A stretch of DNA of 64,000 nt from Phycisphaerae bacterium (lineage in GTDB: Bacteria; Planctomycetota; Phycisphaerae; UBA1845; Fen-1342), in contig JANQNU010000070.1 in NCBI GenBank assembly GCA_028279405.1, positions 62,001 through 126,000 on the forward strand, given 5' to 3'. Position 1 is the stretch's first letter; each line of letters begins with the position of its first letter. The position numbers and the translations under genes were made by a program. This document shows, one piece after another, positions 17,909 through 27,514 of this stretch. The notes below the pieces were generated by a model. The model did no database searches and was not told the DNA's origin. It saw only the letters and a program-made list of their open reading frames with translations.

Positions 17909-20263
17909 CTACAGCTTTACCGCCAACGAACGACCGGACTCGAGCGTGACCTCGCGGCCGTTGACCCGCAATACCTGGCGCCATTCGGCGCAGTCGGATG
18001 CTTCAACCTCGAAGTGGACCTCGTCGTGCGTGACTGCGACGCGCGTCGGCACGCCGCCCAGCACCAGCGTAAACTCCATACGCTTCCAGTGCGCCGGAAG
18101 GTTCGGGTTGATCCGTAGCGCGTGCTCCTCGATGTGCACGCCGCCGAAACCCAGCACCGCCGCCATCCAGGCCCCCCCCATGGCCGTGCCGTGCAGCCCG
18201 GCGAACGTATCACGACGGCCGGTGAGCGCCTCATCGACGTCCATGCCGGCCGAGATGATGAAGTCGCGATGAGCGCGCTTCATCAATCCCAGGTCCGCCG
18301 CCATCATCGAGTTCAGCACGAAGCTCATGCTCGAGAAGTTCATGCTCTTCGGATCGTAGTAGTCCCAGTTGGCCCGCTTGACGTCCGGCTCGAACGCGTC
18401 GCGAAACATGACCATCGCCATGATCACATCCGGCTGGTTGAGCGCCTTGAACCATGCCAGCGGCACGAACCAATCCTTGCGACCGTCGAGAATATCCTGC
18501 GGCGGCGGCGGCAACTCGTGAAACCCGTCGCACTGCTCGATCAGCTTGGTCTCCGGGTCGTAGATAAACGTCAACTTCTCTGCAACATCCTGCCAGCGTT
18601 GTGGCTCGTCGTCACCGAGGTCGAGTCGTCGGACTACAGCGTCCACGTCAGCCGAGGCCTCCGAGCGGCAATGCTCGAGCATCTCTGCGGCCCAACGCAA
18701 CGTCCGACGGGCCAGATAGTTCGTGAAGTAGTTGTTGGTGCTGTGGCAATGCGCCTCGTCAGGGCCGGAAACGTCGTGGATATCGTAAGCATCGCGCTGC
18801 GCATCGTAGCGCGCGCGCGTAGCATAGAAGCGCGCGGATTCGACCAACAGCTCGAGGCCGTGTGAAAGCATGAACGCATGGTCCTGCGTGATCCAGTAGT
18901 AGTGCATCAAGCTCCAGCACACGTCACCGTTGATGTGAATGTTGGTGTGCGTGAAGTGATACCAGCGTCCCAGGCACTCCTCGCCGTAGGGACCGGATTG
19001 CCACGCGAACTTGGCGCCCGCGCAATCGAGACTGCGGGCGATCGCGCGCCCCGAATCGAGGCCCGCATACCGATACCGAATGCACGTCCGCGCCATCTCC
19101 GGCATGACGAACGAATAGAACGGAATGATGTACGTTTCGGTGTCGTAGAACGTATTGCCTTGGTAGTAGTCGCCGCTGAGCAGCTTGACCGGGACGCTCA
19201 GACGATCGCTGAAGCGCGGCGCCGCTGCCACCAGATGATAAATGCAAAAACGCAGGTAGGTCTGACCGAGTTCGTCGCCGTCGATGCGTACGTCAGCCCG
19301 TTCCCAGCACTTCTTCCACTCGCTGCGGTGGCCTGTGAGCGCCGTCTCGAAGTCGACGGCCCCTGCCGCCCGGCATTCTTCGGCGAAGTCCACGGCCACG
19401 CCATGCCGCGCGTCCTCGCTCGATGCCGCGACGATCGCCCGCTCGAGCACGATCTCGTCCCCATCCGTCGGCGTGAACACGTACTGCGTCTGAACCGTAT
19501 CGTGCTCGACGACAGCAGCGACGTCCGTGGGTTGTACCTTACCCGCGACGCGATTCAACGCTGCTATCTGAAATCGAATGTCCCGTGCCGGCGCCCGGCC
19601 GCGCAGGATGCAATGCTCAGGACCGGGCGTCTCCATCGCGTCGATCGTGCATTGGCGCTCGCGGGTCATGTTCGAATGCACCGCCCCCGACACGCCGCAG
19701 CAGATCCGGATGGGCTCCTGGTGATTGAGCGGCGCGACGCGTAGCCGAAGATAGCCGCGATGGGCGTGCTCCAGCGTTACGAAACGCTCCATCGACAGCC
19801 GGGTCTGACGACCGTCGACATCCTCGAAAACATACGCGTAGCGGTACAGCCCGCACGACAGATCGAGCTCCTGATGGAACTCACGCACGACACCCTGGAA
19901 AAGCGAGATCTCTCGCGCGCCCACGAAGATCCGTGTGTGCAGTGGGTTCGGCAGATTGGCCACCGCGGGGCTCTTCCCCGCCGTGTCGAAGTACTCCGAG
20001 TCGAGCCAGGGCCGCTCACGATTCGACGCGGGCAGCAGGCTGAACATATCGAGTTCGTCGTACAGGCCGTTGATCAGCGTCACCGGGCAATAGCCGTCTC
20101 GCTCCTCGAGCACGTTACCCTTTAGCGAGAGGTAGCCGTTCGTCACGGCGAAGGCACTATTGAATTGCCCCAGTCGATGCCGATCCAATTCGCGATTCTC
20201 GACGAACCAGCCCGTTTCCGAGCGTGGTGCGGCGTGATCCTTGACGTCCAACAACTCTTTCAT
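17909..20263 (-). CDS. Glycoside hydrolase family 65 disaccharide phosphorylase
   Basis: 784 residues with the GH65 layout: an N-terminal beta-sandwich ('LGQFNSAFAVTNGYLSLKGN'), a linker, the (alpha/alpha)6 catalytic barrel, and a small C-terminal domain. The general acid is Glu503 in 'DVSGPDEAH'. The phosphate- and sugar-binding region reads 'KLLSGDYYQGNTFYDTETY', where classical trehalose, maltose and kojibiose phosphorylases usually have GHxFWDTE. GH65 phosphorylases split alpha-glucosides with phosphate to give beta-glucose 1-phosphate. The gene overlaps the HAD gene upstream by four bases, a classic phosphorylase/beta-phosphoglucomutase pairing. The exact disaccharide cannot be told from the sequence. 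Confidence 0.88.
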   Translation of the reverse strand: MKELLDVKDHAAPRSETGWFVENRELDRHRLGQFNSAFAVTNGYLSLKGNVLEERDGYCPVTLINGLYDELDMFSLLPASNRERPWLDSEYFDTAGKSPAVANLPNPLHTRIFVGAREISLFQGVVREFHQELDLSCGLYRYAYVFEDVDGRQTRLSMERFVTLEHAHRGYLRLRVAPLNHQEPIRICCGVSGAVHSNMTRERQCTIDAMETPGPEHCILRGRAPARDIRFQIAALNRVAGKVQPTDVAAVVEHDTVQTQYVFTPTDGDEIVLERAIVAASSEDARHGVAVDFAEECRAAGAVDFETALTGHRSEWKKCWERADVRIDGDELGQTYLRFCIYHLVAAAPRFSDRLSVPVKLLSGDYYQGNTFYDTETYIIPFYSFVMPEMARTCIRYRYAGLDSGRAIARSLDCAGAKFAWQSGPYGEECLGRWYHFTHTNIHINGDVCWSLMHYYWITQDHAFMLSHGLELLVESARFYATRARYDAQRDAYDIHDVSGPDEAHCHSTNNYFTNYLARRTLRWAAEMLEHCRSEASADVDAVVRRLDLGDDEPQRWQDVAEKLTFIYDPETKLIEQCDGFHELPPPPQDILDGRKDWFVPLAWFKALNQPDVIMAMVMFRDAFEPDVKRANWDYYDPKSMNFSSMSFVLNSMMAADLGLMKRAHRDFIISAGMDVDEALTGRRDTFAGLHGTAMGGAWMAAVLGFGGVHIEEHALRINPNLPAHWKRMEFTLVLGGVPTRVAVTHDEVHFEVEASDCAEWRQVLRVNGREVTLESGRSLAVKL

Positions 20264-21789
20264 GAAACACCTTGAACGGATGGAGTACCGGCGTATGCCA
20301 GCGTGTTCAGACTGGAGTCCGCCAGGAATAACTGATGATCCAGGATCAATTCGGGCAAGCCGTAACGCACGACGCGCGCAGCCGCCCCATAATGCTGCCC
20401 GCGCGTATCAGGGTTGGGCAGCGCGACCGCGCAACCGATGCCGGCGGCCCGCAGGGAAACAATCCCAGGCTCCGTATCCTCGAGCCCGACACATGCACCA
20501 TAGTCCTCGACGGGAATCGACATCTGGAAGAGCGCCATGCTGTAAAGGTCACGGTGCGGCTTCAAACGCGCCTCGTGCGCGAGTGTCGCATGCACGAATC
20601 CGTCAAAGACCTGCAATCCGCGCCCGAAATGCTCGGCGATCCGCGCCCGCGTTGCCGACGACACATCCCACTGCTGCGCGCGCTCACCGATCAACCGCAC
20701 AACCTGCTTCATGCAAGCCTCGGCCTCATATCGGATGGAAGCGGTCACGAGCGCGACAGCGACCGGATTTGCGCGAAAATAGGCGATCAGTCGAGTGACG
20801 CGTGCGCGTTGCACATCCGGCGCGCCATCGACAGCGCCACTCTGCTCGTAGGCCGCACGCAGACGCTCAAAGACGACATCCGCGTCCCCGTCCGCGAACA
20901 TCCCCTTGACGAGTGGCAGGAACAGATCGTACCCGGGCATCGGAGCGATCGGCTCGCGATCGACGAACTCGGGAAACATGTCGGCGCTCAATGGTTCGCC
21001 GGCCGCAATCTGCTGTAACAATCCGTGATACCGCAGGTAGTAGACTTGCAGCGCCGCGTCGACGAGTTGCGTCGTTGTCGTACAACGAAATCGGTCGCCG
21101 GCCCGCAGGACCCATGCGCGCGCACAATCGGACAGTTCTCGATCGGAGAGGCGCTGCTGCACGTCCGCCTGAAACTGCGCGTCCGCGAGCAGATCCGCCA
21201 GACCGCAGGACCGTGCCGCTTGCCGAACGTCGTGGTGACGCTGCGGATCATCCATGTTCGCGAGCGTCCAGAGCAGCGCTTCGAAGAATGCATCGCGCAG
21301 CGCCGTCGGGGAGATGGCGTCGCGGTATCGCTCGACGAGAAACTCCGTGTGGCGAAAATTGCTGTTGCCGATGACGTGCGGATGATCGACGACCGGGTCC
21401 AGCCCGGTCCACGCCGTGCGCAACAGACGACCGGTGAAGCGGCGCACCATGTACTCGAGCCCGTGCAAGGCCAGCGGCTCGGTCGTCGTGCTCGTCCCGT
21501 CCATGTCCACCGCAAACGCACGAATCCGCTCCAACGGCAACGGCGTGTGCGGGGCCAAAGGGTACAGCTCGTAACGCGCATTTACATAGTCAAGGTTGCG
21601 CACCCGCGCGAACTCGCTCCAGCCCGCTCGACGGGCTCGGTGTAATAGATCGGCCGCGGCTTCGTCGGCGTCGAAGTAACGCACCAACGGCTCGTCCCGG
21701 CCCGGAACCGCGCTCGGCACGCCGGGCAGGCTGCGTACATCCAGGTTCGTTTCGCTGGCGTTCAAATCGCTCAATCCTCTATCAAACAT
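20260..21789 (-). CDS. HAD-family beta-phosphoglucomutase-like protein
   Basis: 509 residues from the ATG at 21789; TTG or ATG starts at 21837 and 21822 are possible and no ribosome site decides between them. The HAD motif I is 'FAVDMDGTSTTTEPLAL' (Asp95, Asp97). A motif III/IV region appears near the end: 'EARLKPHRDLYSM' (Lys) and 'ACVGLEDTEPGIVSLRAAGIG'. Between them is a cap-like region of about 300 residues, far longer than in ordinary beta-phosphoglucomutase (about 220 residues in total). Being coupled to the GH65 gene, it probably handles glucose 1-phosphate, but the large insert could also give a phosphatase with another substrate. Confidence 0.75.
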   Translation of the reverse strand: MFDRGLSDLNASETNLDVRSLPGVPSAVPGRDEPLVRYFDADEAAADLLHRARRAGWSEFARVRNLDYVNARYELYPLAPHTPLPLERIRAFAVDMDGTSTTTEPLALHGLEYMVRRFTGRLLRTAWTGLDPVVDHPHVIGNSNFRHTEFLVERYRDAISPTALRDAFFEALLWTLANMDDPQRHHDVRQAARSCGLADLLADAQFQADVQQRLSDRELSDCARAWVLRAGDRFRCTTTTQLVDAALQVYYLRYHGLLQQIAAGEPLSADMFPEFVDREPIAPMPGYDLFLPLVKGMFADGDADVVFERLRAAYEQSGAVDGAPDVQRARVTRLIAYFRANPVAVALVTASIRYEAEACMKQVVRLIGERAQQWDVSSATRARIAEHFGRGLQVFDGFVHATLAHEARLKPHRDLYSMALFQMSIPVEDYGACVGLEDTEPGIVSLRAAGIGCAVALPNPDTRGQHYGAAARVVRYGLPELILDHQLFLADSSLNTLAYAGTPSVQGVS

Positions 21790-21852
21790 GTCAAAGCCGA
21801 CACGGGCGCCGGTCGCAAACATTGCGACCAACGTCAAACAGAAGTACAGCGG

Positions 21853-24216
21853 TCAGGAACCGGTCAAAAGCGCTACGAAGCCATTGATGTCGGCGACGCT
21901 GAGTTCGCCGTCGCCACTCGTGTCACCGTTGAGCAGGTCGCAATCCGGGAACTGGTCGGCATACCCGGTCGGGTTCGTCAATGCGAGCACAAAGGGGTTG
22001 ATGTCGCCGACGCTGACCACGCCATCGCAGTTCATATCTCCCAGCAACCGATTGCTGGCCGTGTGAATCTCCGAGTTCGCGACCTCCGGACCACCGCCGG
22101 TCTCGGCATGCCAAGAGAGGTTCCCCAGCGGCGCGACGCTGGGCGCCCGATCGTCCTGCGTGTTGCTCGTCAGCTGTCGGATCGTTCCGTCGTAATACTG
22201 GTAGATCTCCCAGTCGCTGCCATCGAAGCCTTGCCACGTCACGCGGCCCGTATCGTCAATGACCGGATACTGGTCGTGCGTGGCGTTGGTCGTGAGCGTC
22301 TGCTTGTTGCCCCCATCCACGTCAGCCGCCAGGATCTCCCAGTTACCCGCCTTCATCGACATCCAGACGACACGATTTTGATTGTTGATCTGCGGATGCC
22401 AGTCTTCGAGGAAGTTGAAGGAGGTCGTCAAGCGCGTCGCCGAGCCGCCGGCCGCGGGAACCGCCCAGATGTCGGTGTTGGAATTGGTCGCCCACGAATG
22501 CCAAACGACGTAGTCATTGTCGTTGATCTGCGGGAACTCGTCGTCGATGCCGTTGCTGGTGAGTTGCGTCAGGGCCGTCCCGTCGTCAAGTGCGCTGTAG
22601 ATCTCCCAATCGCTACCGTCATACCCGGTCCAAACAATCCGGCCGTTCGCGTTGATCCGCGGCCAGATGTCCTCGAACGGGTAACCGGCGTTGCTATTGT
22701 TGGTGATTTGTACCTGGTTGCCGCCACCCACATCGGCTGCGAAGATCTCGTAGTCGGTTCCGTCGAAACCGTCCCAGACAATGCGGCCGCTGTCATTGAT
22801 CTCCGGATGCCAGTCGTTGCGATCGGTATTGTCAGTGATCTGCGTCAAACCGCTGCCATCGGCGTTGGCCGTGAAGATCTCGTAGTCCATCCCGTCGAAC
22901 GCCTGCCAGACGATCTGCCCACTGTTATTGATCCGTGGCGACTCGTCCATGAATGAGTTATTGGTGATCTGTACGACGTCGCTGCCGTCACGATTGGCCG
23001 AGTAGATCTCGAAGTCCTGGCCGTCGAACCCGTACCAAACCACGCGACCCGCATCGTTGATCTGCGGCGACCAATCATCCTCCGCATCGGTCGTCACCCG
23101 CGCAACGGAACCCGTGAACGGATCCGCGACCGGCGCCGCAGCCCCCAACGTATGCGCGCCGCCACTCTCACGATACTGATTGAAGTTGAAGTTGTACGAC
23201 CACCAGCTATTCAAGCGCTGGAATCCGTCGTGGTTGTTCGAACCAGGATGGTGCGGCATATGCCGATACCACCAGTTCATGAAGTTCCGGTGATAATCGA
23301 CACCCCCCCACGTCGAGCGATTGACCGTCGACGTCTGCCCCGTCAGGTTCGGGAAGTTCAATTCCCAGTCGATCGCCGTGCTCGTCACCGGCGTCGCATT
23401 GGTATAGTCGTAATCCTGCACGCCGTTCGGCGGGTAATGCACCGACCCGCACGCTACGCTCGGCGACTGCCCCACGTTCTGGGTGAAACGCTCCCAATCA
23501 TGACGCGCCTGCGTGATGTCCCAGAAGTCATAGGTCTCCTCCATGATCGATTCCGTGCGATGCCCGCAACTGTGAAGCATCTCCGCCACACCCCGTTCAT
23601 AGTTGAACCCCATGACCACGAAGATCTTCGAACACGGAACGCGAACCTGCGGCGACGAGTTGCACCAATAGCTCCCACGACCCGCCATGTTCGACTCCCA
23701 ATAGCCGAAGTACGGAGCCCCTTGCATGAATACTTCGTCAATCACCCCCCAATCCACCTTCCGCGCCAGGTCGTGGTCGCGAATCAGCGCCTTGTAATCC
23801 ACACCGTCCGGCTGATGAAAATTCTGCGACTGAACCGCCAACCGATAGGAAGCGTCGTCGTAGCGGAATCCATCGATCTTGATCGGATACTCGTCGATCG
23901 TGATCTCATGGCCGTTGCGCTGATTGACCAACCCGTGACTCGAGCCGACCAGATCCTGTATGTACAAGCGATTCTGAAGCACAGGGTTGCGCCACCCGTA
24001 AATCGCAAACAGGTGCTGGTTCCCCTCACTCGCAACGCGCGGCACATAGTTCACAGTGAAAATTCGCGGGTACAACACCTCCGGATCACTCGCCATGACC
24101 GAACAAGCCCCGGCGACGACCATCACAAGCAACGCCAACAGCGTACGATGGCAACTTGTAAACGGATTTGGGGTGAAACTGCGATAAGATGGATAATTTT
24201 GATTTGATCGACTCAT
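21853..24216 (-). CDS. Secreted TolB-like propeller protein with C-terminal dockerin-like domain
   Basis: 787 residues. A signal peptide (hydrophobic 'TLLALLVMVVAGACSVMA') is followed by an uncharacterised N-terminal domain with many Trp, Tyr and His residues ('YFGYWESNMAG', 'FVVMGFNYERGVAEMLHSCG', 'NFMNWWYRHMPHHPG'). Then come about seven blades of about 45 residues of the form 'INDAGRVVWYGFDGQDFEIY' (TolB-like propeller). The tail has two calcium loops ('GDMNCDGVVSVGDINPFV', 'GDTSGDGELSVADINGFV'), as in type I dockerins. The ATG at 24216 is preferred to 24219 because GAGGG is better spaced. The N-terminal domain's function is unknown. Confidence 0.8.
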   Translation of the reverse strand: MSRSNQNYPSYRSFTPNPFTSCHRTLLALLVMVVAGACSVMASDPEVLYPRIFTVNYVPRVASEGNQHLFAIYGWRNPVLQNRLYIQDLVGSSHGLVNQRNGHEITIDEYPIKIDGFRYDDASYRLAVQSQNFHQPDGVDYKALIRDHDLARKVDWGVIDEVFMQGAPYFGYWESNMAGRGSYWCNSSPQVRVPCSKIFVVMGFNYERGVAEMLHSCGHRTESIMEETYDFWDITQARHDWERFTQNVGQSPSVACGSVHYPPNGVQDYDYTNATPVTSTAIDWELNFPNLTGQTSTVNRSTWGGVDYHRNFMNWWYRHMPHHPGSNNHDGFQRLNSWWSYNFNFNQYRESGGAHTLGAAAPVADPFTGSVARVTTDAEDDWSPQINDAGRVVWYGFDGQDFEIYSANRDGSDVVQITNNSFMDESPRINNSGQIVWQAFDGMDYEIFTANADGSGLTQITDNTDRNDWHPEINDSGRIVWDGFDGTDYEIFAADVGGGNQVQITNNSNAGYPFEDIWPRINANGRIVWTGYDGSDWEIYSALDDGTALTQLTSNGIDDEFPQINDNDYVVWHSWATNSNTDIWAVPAAGGSATRLTTSFNFLEDWHPQINNQNRVVWMSMKAGNWEILAADVDGGNKQTLTTNATHDQYPVIDDTGRVTWQGFDGSDWEIYQYYDGTIRQLTSNTQDDRAPSVAPLGNLSWHAETGGGPEVANSEIHTASNRLLGDMNCDGVVSVGDINPFVLALTNPTGYADQFPDCDLLNGDTSGDGELSVADINGFVALLTGS

Positions 24217-24486
24217 CATATCCCTCGATTCTCGCTCGTCACAAATGAAAATCGAAAACGTAGTCTCCGCGGTCTCTGGTTGGGAACGCCCGAGCCTCTA
24301 TTCTGGCCCGCCGGCACGAGAAGTCAAAGCGATTTTTCCAAGACCGCCGTTTTTCGCACCCCCGGCCGACGCCTAAGGCGTTCTCGGACGTCCCCTGGCG
24401 CCAAAATCCGCCGCTACGCTTACCATGCCGACACGTGGGAAACCGATCCGTAATCCACTCGCTCCGCGACCATCAGGAGGAAAACC

Positions 24487-26154
24487 GTGAGCCACCCGCT
24501 GTTCGAGACCCACCGCAAGACCATCGAGAGCGCGCTCGACGCCACCCGAAAGCGCGACTACTGGTCCGCTTACCCCGAGATTCCCAGCGGGAAAATCTAC
24601 GGCGAAACCGCCAAGGACGATGGCTTCAACGCCTTCAAGGCCCGACTGAACGCCACCTTCGAACTCGATCAGCCTGCGAACGGAACGGTCGGAGCCGAGT
24701 CCTCACCCTTCGGACTCGAGCTCAACATCCGCTACCCGGCGTCCGATCTCGACACGTTGATCACCGCATCGCGCACCGCTCAGGCCGCTTGGGGCGCTGC
24801 TGAGGTCGAAGCGCGGGTGGGCGTCTGCCTTGAGATCCTGCATCGGCTCAACCGGTCAAGCTTCGAGATCGCCAACGCCGTCATGCACACGACTGGCCAG
24901 GGTTTCATGATGGCCTTCCAGGCCGGCGGACCTCATGCCCAGGACCGCGGACTCGAAGCGGTCGCATACGCTTACGACGAAATGCGCCGCACGCCGACCA
25001 AGGCCAACTGGACCAAACGGGTCTCCAAGACCGATTCGATCACCCTCGAGAAAACCTACCGCATCGTCCCGCGCGGCGTCGGCGTCGTGATTGGCTGCTC
25101 GACCTTCCCCACCTGGAACGGTTACCCGGGCCTGTTCGCCAGTCTCGCGACCGGCAACAGCGTCATCGTCAAGCCGCACCCGGGCGCAATCCTGCCGTTA
25201 GCGATCACCGTCTCGATTGCTCGTGACGTGCTGCGCCAAGCCGGTTTCGACCCGAATGTGGTCACCCTCGCGGCGGACACCAGCGATGCTCCGATCACCA
25301 AGGAACTCGTCCAGCGGCCGGAGGTCGGCATCATCGACTATACAGGCAGTTCAGCGTTCGGCGATTGGATCGAGGCCCATGCGAAGCACGCAGCGGTCTA
25401 CACCGAGAAGGCCGGCGTCAACTCGACCGTCATCGACAGTATCGCGGATTTGAAGGCCGTCACGGGGAATCTGGCGTTCTCGCTCTGCCTTTACTCCGGG
25501 CAGATGTGCACGACGCCGCAAAACATCTTCATTCCACAAGACGGCATTCGCGTCGGAGACGAACAGAAGAGCTTCGATGAGGTCGCGGGCGCGATCGTAA
25601 AGGCGGTCGATTGGCTGCTCTCCGACGGGGCACGTGCCGCGGAGGTGCTCGGCGCGATCCAGAATCCAGCAACGGTCGACCGGATCGATGCCGCCCGCCA
25701 GCTTGGGGCCGAGATTCTCCGCGACTCCCAGCCGGTAGACAACGAGGCGTTTCCCGCCGCTCGTGTTCACTCGCCGATGATTCTCAAGACCGGCGCTGCG
25801 AATCGCGAGTTGTTTGCCAAGGAGCTGTTCGGTCCGATTGCATTCATCGTCGCAACGGAGTCGACCGACCAGAGCATTGCCCTCAGCAGCGAGCTCGCCG
25901 GAACCTGCGGTGCTATCACCGCCGGTGTCTATTCGACCGACGAAAACGTGCTACAGAAGGCCGAACAGGCTGCGGCCGCAGCCGGCGTCCCGCTGTCGTG
26001 CAATCTAACGGGCCCGATCTACGTCAACCAAGCCGCGGCGTTCAGCGATTTCCACGTTAGCGGCGCCAACCCGGCCGGCAACGCGACGCTCTGCGACAGC
26101 GCGTTTATCGCGAATCGATTCCGCATCGTCCAGAGCCGCCGAATCGTGAGCTAG
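24487..26154 (+). CDS. paaN: PaaN-like aldehyde dehydrogenase family protein
   Basis: 555 residues of the aldehyde dehydrogenase superfamily, closest in layout to phenylacetic acid degradation protein PaaN. Its N-terminus ('ALDATRKRDYWSAYPEIPS') precedes the dehydrogenase fold. The nucleotide-binding part reads 'VIGCSTFPTWNGYPGLFASL..GNSVIVKPHP', and the catalytic cysteine is in 'LCLYSGQMCTTPQNIFI'. PaaN-type enzymes oxidise an aldehyde intermediate of ring-cleaved phenylacetyl-CoA; no other paa genes are in the window, so another aldehyde substrate is possible. GTG start with AGGAGG six bases before it. Confidence 0.82.
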   Translation: MSHPLFETHRKTIESALDATRKRDYWSAYPEIPSGKIYGETAKDDGFNAFKARLNATFELDQPANGTVGAESSPFGLELNIRYPASDLDTLITASRTAQAAWGAAEVEARVGVCLEILHRLNRSSFEIANAVMHTTGQGFMMAFQAGGPHAQDRGLEAVAYAYDEMRRTPTKANWTKRVSKTDSITLEKTYRIVPRGVGVVIGCSTFPTWNGYPGLFASLATGNSVIVKPHPGAILPLAITVSIARDVLRQAGFDPNVVTLAADTSDAPITKELVQRPEVGIIDYTGSSAFGDWIEAHAKHAAVYTEKAGVNSTVIDSIADLKAVTGNLAFSLCLYSGQMCTTPQNIFIPQDGIRVGDEQKSFDEVAGAIVKAVDWLLSDGARAAEVLGAIQNPATVDRIDAARQLGAEILRDSQPVDNEAFPAARVHSPMILKTGAANRELFAKELFGPIAFIVATESTDQSIALSSELAGTCGAITAGVYSTDENVLQKAEQAAAAAGVPLSCNLTGPIYVNQAAAFSDFHVSGANPAGNATLCDSAFIANRFRIVQSRRIVS

Positions 26155-26237
26155 CCACGGGATTGACGACGCGCGACACGCTTGCCAAAACGCCCAGTAT
26201 GCAAACACACCAGTGAGTCGATCATTGGAGGTCCGCG

Positions 26238-26675
26238 ATGGATGTGTTCATGGAGGCTGCCATTGAAGAGGCCCGCAAGGGCCTCGCAAGCGGCGGACTA
26301 CCGATCGGGTCCGTTCTCGTCATCGACCGGAAGATCGTAGGTCGCGGACACAATCAGCGTGAGCAACGCGGCAGCGCGATTCTGCACGCCGAAATGGACT
26401 GTATAGAGAACGCGGGACGTCTCAAAGCCCGTGACTATCAGCGTGCCACGCTCTATTCGACGCTATCACCCTGTGACATGTGTAGCGGCACCGTCTTGCT
26501 CTACAAGATCCCCCGGGTGGTGATCGGGGAGAACAGGAACTTTCAGGGCCCGGAGGACTATCTGCGGAAACGCAACGTCGTGCTCGATGTCGTCTCAAAC
26601 ACGGAGTGTATCCAACTGATGAGCGACTTCATCCGCGCAAACCCCGAGCTGTGGAACGAAGATATAGGTGTTTGA
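26238..26675 (+). CDS. Yeast-type cytosine deaminase
   Basis: 145 residues. The zinc motif is 'LHAEMDCIENAG' (His plus catalytic Glu) and 'LSPCDMCSG' (two Cys). 'GLPIGSVLV', 'GRGHNQREQRGSAILHAE', 'IPRVVIGENRNF' and the C-terminal 'LWNEDIG' follow the fungal FCY1 enzyme closely, rather than the unrelated amidohydrolase CodA used by many bacteria. The reaction is cytosine to uracil. It starts at an ATG preceded by TTGGAGG. Only a methyltransferase lies downstream, so a salvage operon is not evident. Confidence 0.9.
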   Translation: MDVFMEAAIEEARKGLASGGLPIGSVLVIDRKIVGRGHNQREQRGSAILHAEMDCIENAGRLKARDYQRATLYSTLSPCDMCSGTVLLYKIPRVVIGENRNFQGPEDYLRKRNVVLDVVSNTECIQLMSDFIRANPELWNEDIGV

Positions 26676-26678
26676 GGA

Positions 26679-26714
26679 CCGGATGCGGTCTCCAACGAGC
26701 AATAAGGCATCCGG
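26679..26714. terminator. 8-bp inverted repeat after the cytosine deaminase gene
   Basis: CCGGATGC and GCATCCGG pair around a 20-base loop just past the stop codon. No U-run follows, so a terminating role is only suggested by position. Confidence 0.35.
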
Positions 26715-26746
26715 CTTAGGGCGCTCCAAGCGATACCGACGGAACG

Positions 26747-27493
26747 ATGAGCCTCGTCGATGACTACAAACGGCAGTTCGCCTGGCGTGATTGGCCGTCG
26801 GTCGTCGCGGCGCTGCCGACGCTGACGGGAACGACCGTACTCGACCTGGGTTGTGGCGTCGGGGACGTGGCGAGTCTCCTCGTCGACCATGGCGCCCGTG
26901 TCATCGGCGTCGACATGAACGACGACTTGCTGCACGCGGCGCGCTCGCGGGGGCTATCCAACGCGGTCTTTCAAAACGGCGACTTGCGCAACCCGCCCGA
27001 ATTCCGGGATCCGGTCGATGGGCTGTGGAGCAGCTTCACGGCCGCCTATTTTCCCGAACTGGCCTCCGTCCTCCCCCACTGGACTGCCAGTCTCAGAACC
27101 GGGGGCTGGATCGCGCTCACTGAAATTGACGACCTGTTCGGACACGAGCCGGTCCGTCGCGAGACGCGTGAACTGCTGGACGCGTACACCAGCGACGGCC
27201 TGCGAGCCGGCCGGTACGACTTCCACATGGGACGCAAGCTCACTGAACACGTCGCGCGCGCCGGCTACCACGTCGCGCGCGTGCTGGATGTGCCCGACCA
27301 GGAATTCGCGTTTCAGGGACCGGCCCGGCAAGACGTACTCGAAGGCTGGCGCCGTCGGCTTGATCGTATGAAGCTGCTGCACGACTTCTGCGGCGATAAC
27401 TTCGCGCGCGTTCGTGACGACTTCATCGCCTGTCTCGCTCGCGACGACCACCGCAGCAATGCACGCGTTGTCTGCTGCATCGCCACCCGCTAG
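26747..27493 (+). CDS. SAM-dependent class I methyltransferase
   Basis: 248 residues. The SAM-binding motif I is 'TVLDLGCGVGDVASLLVDHG', followed by the acidic loop 'VIGVDMNDDLL' and 'NGDLRNPPE'. It has the length and order of class I small-molecule methyltransferases. The substrate is unknown. It follows the cytosine deaminase after 71 bases, with the inverted repeat in between, so it may or may not be co-transcribed. Confidence 0.85.
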   Translation: MSLVDDYKRQFAWRDWPSVVAALPTLTGTTVLDLGCGVGDVASLLVDHGARVIGVDMNDDLLHAARSRGLSNAVFQNGDLRNPPEFRDPVDGLWSSFTAAYFPELASVLPHWTASLRTGGWIALTEIDDLFGHEPVRRETRELLDAYTSDGLRAGRYDFHMGRKLTEHVARAGYHVARVLDVPDQEFAFQGPARQDVLEGWRRRLDRMKLLHDFCGDNFARVRDDFIACLARDDHRSNARVVCCIATR

Positions 27494-27514
27494 GGGAACC
27501 CAACCGGGACAGCG

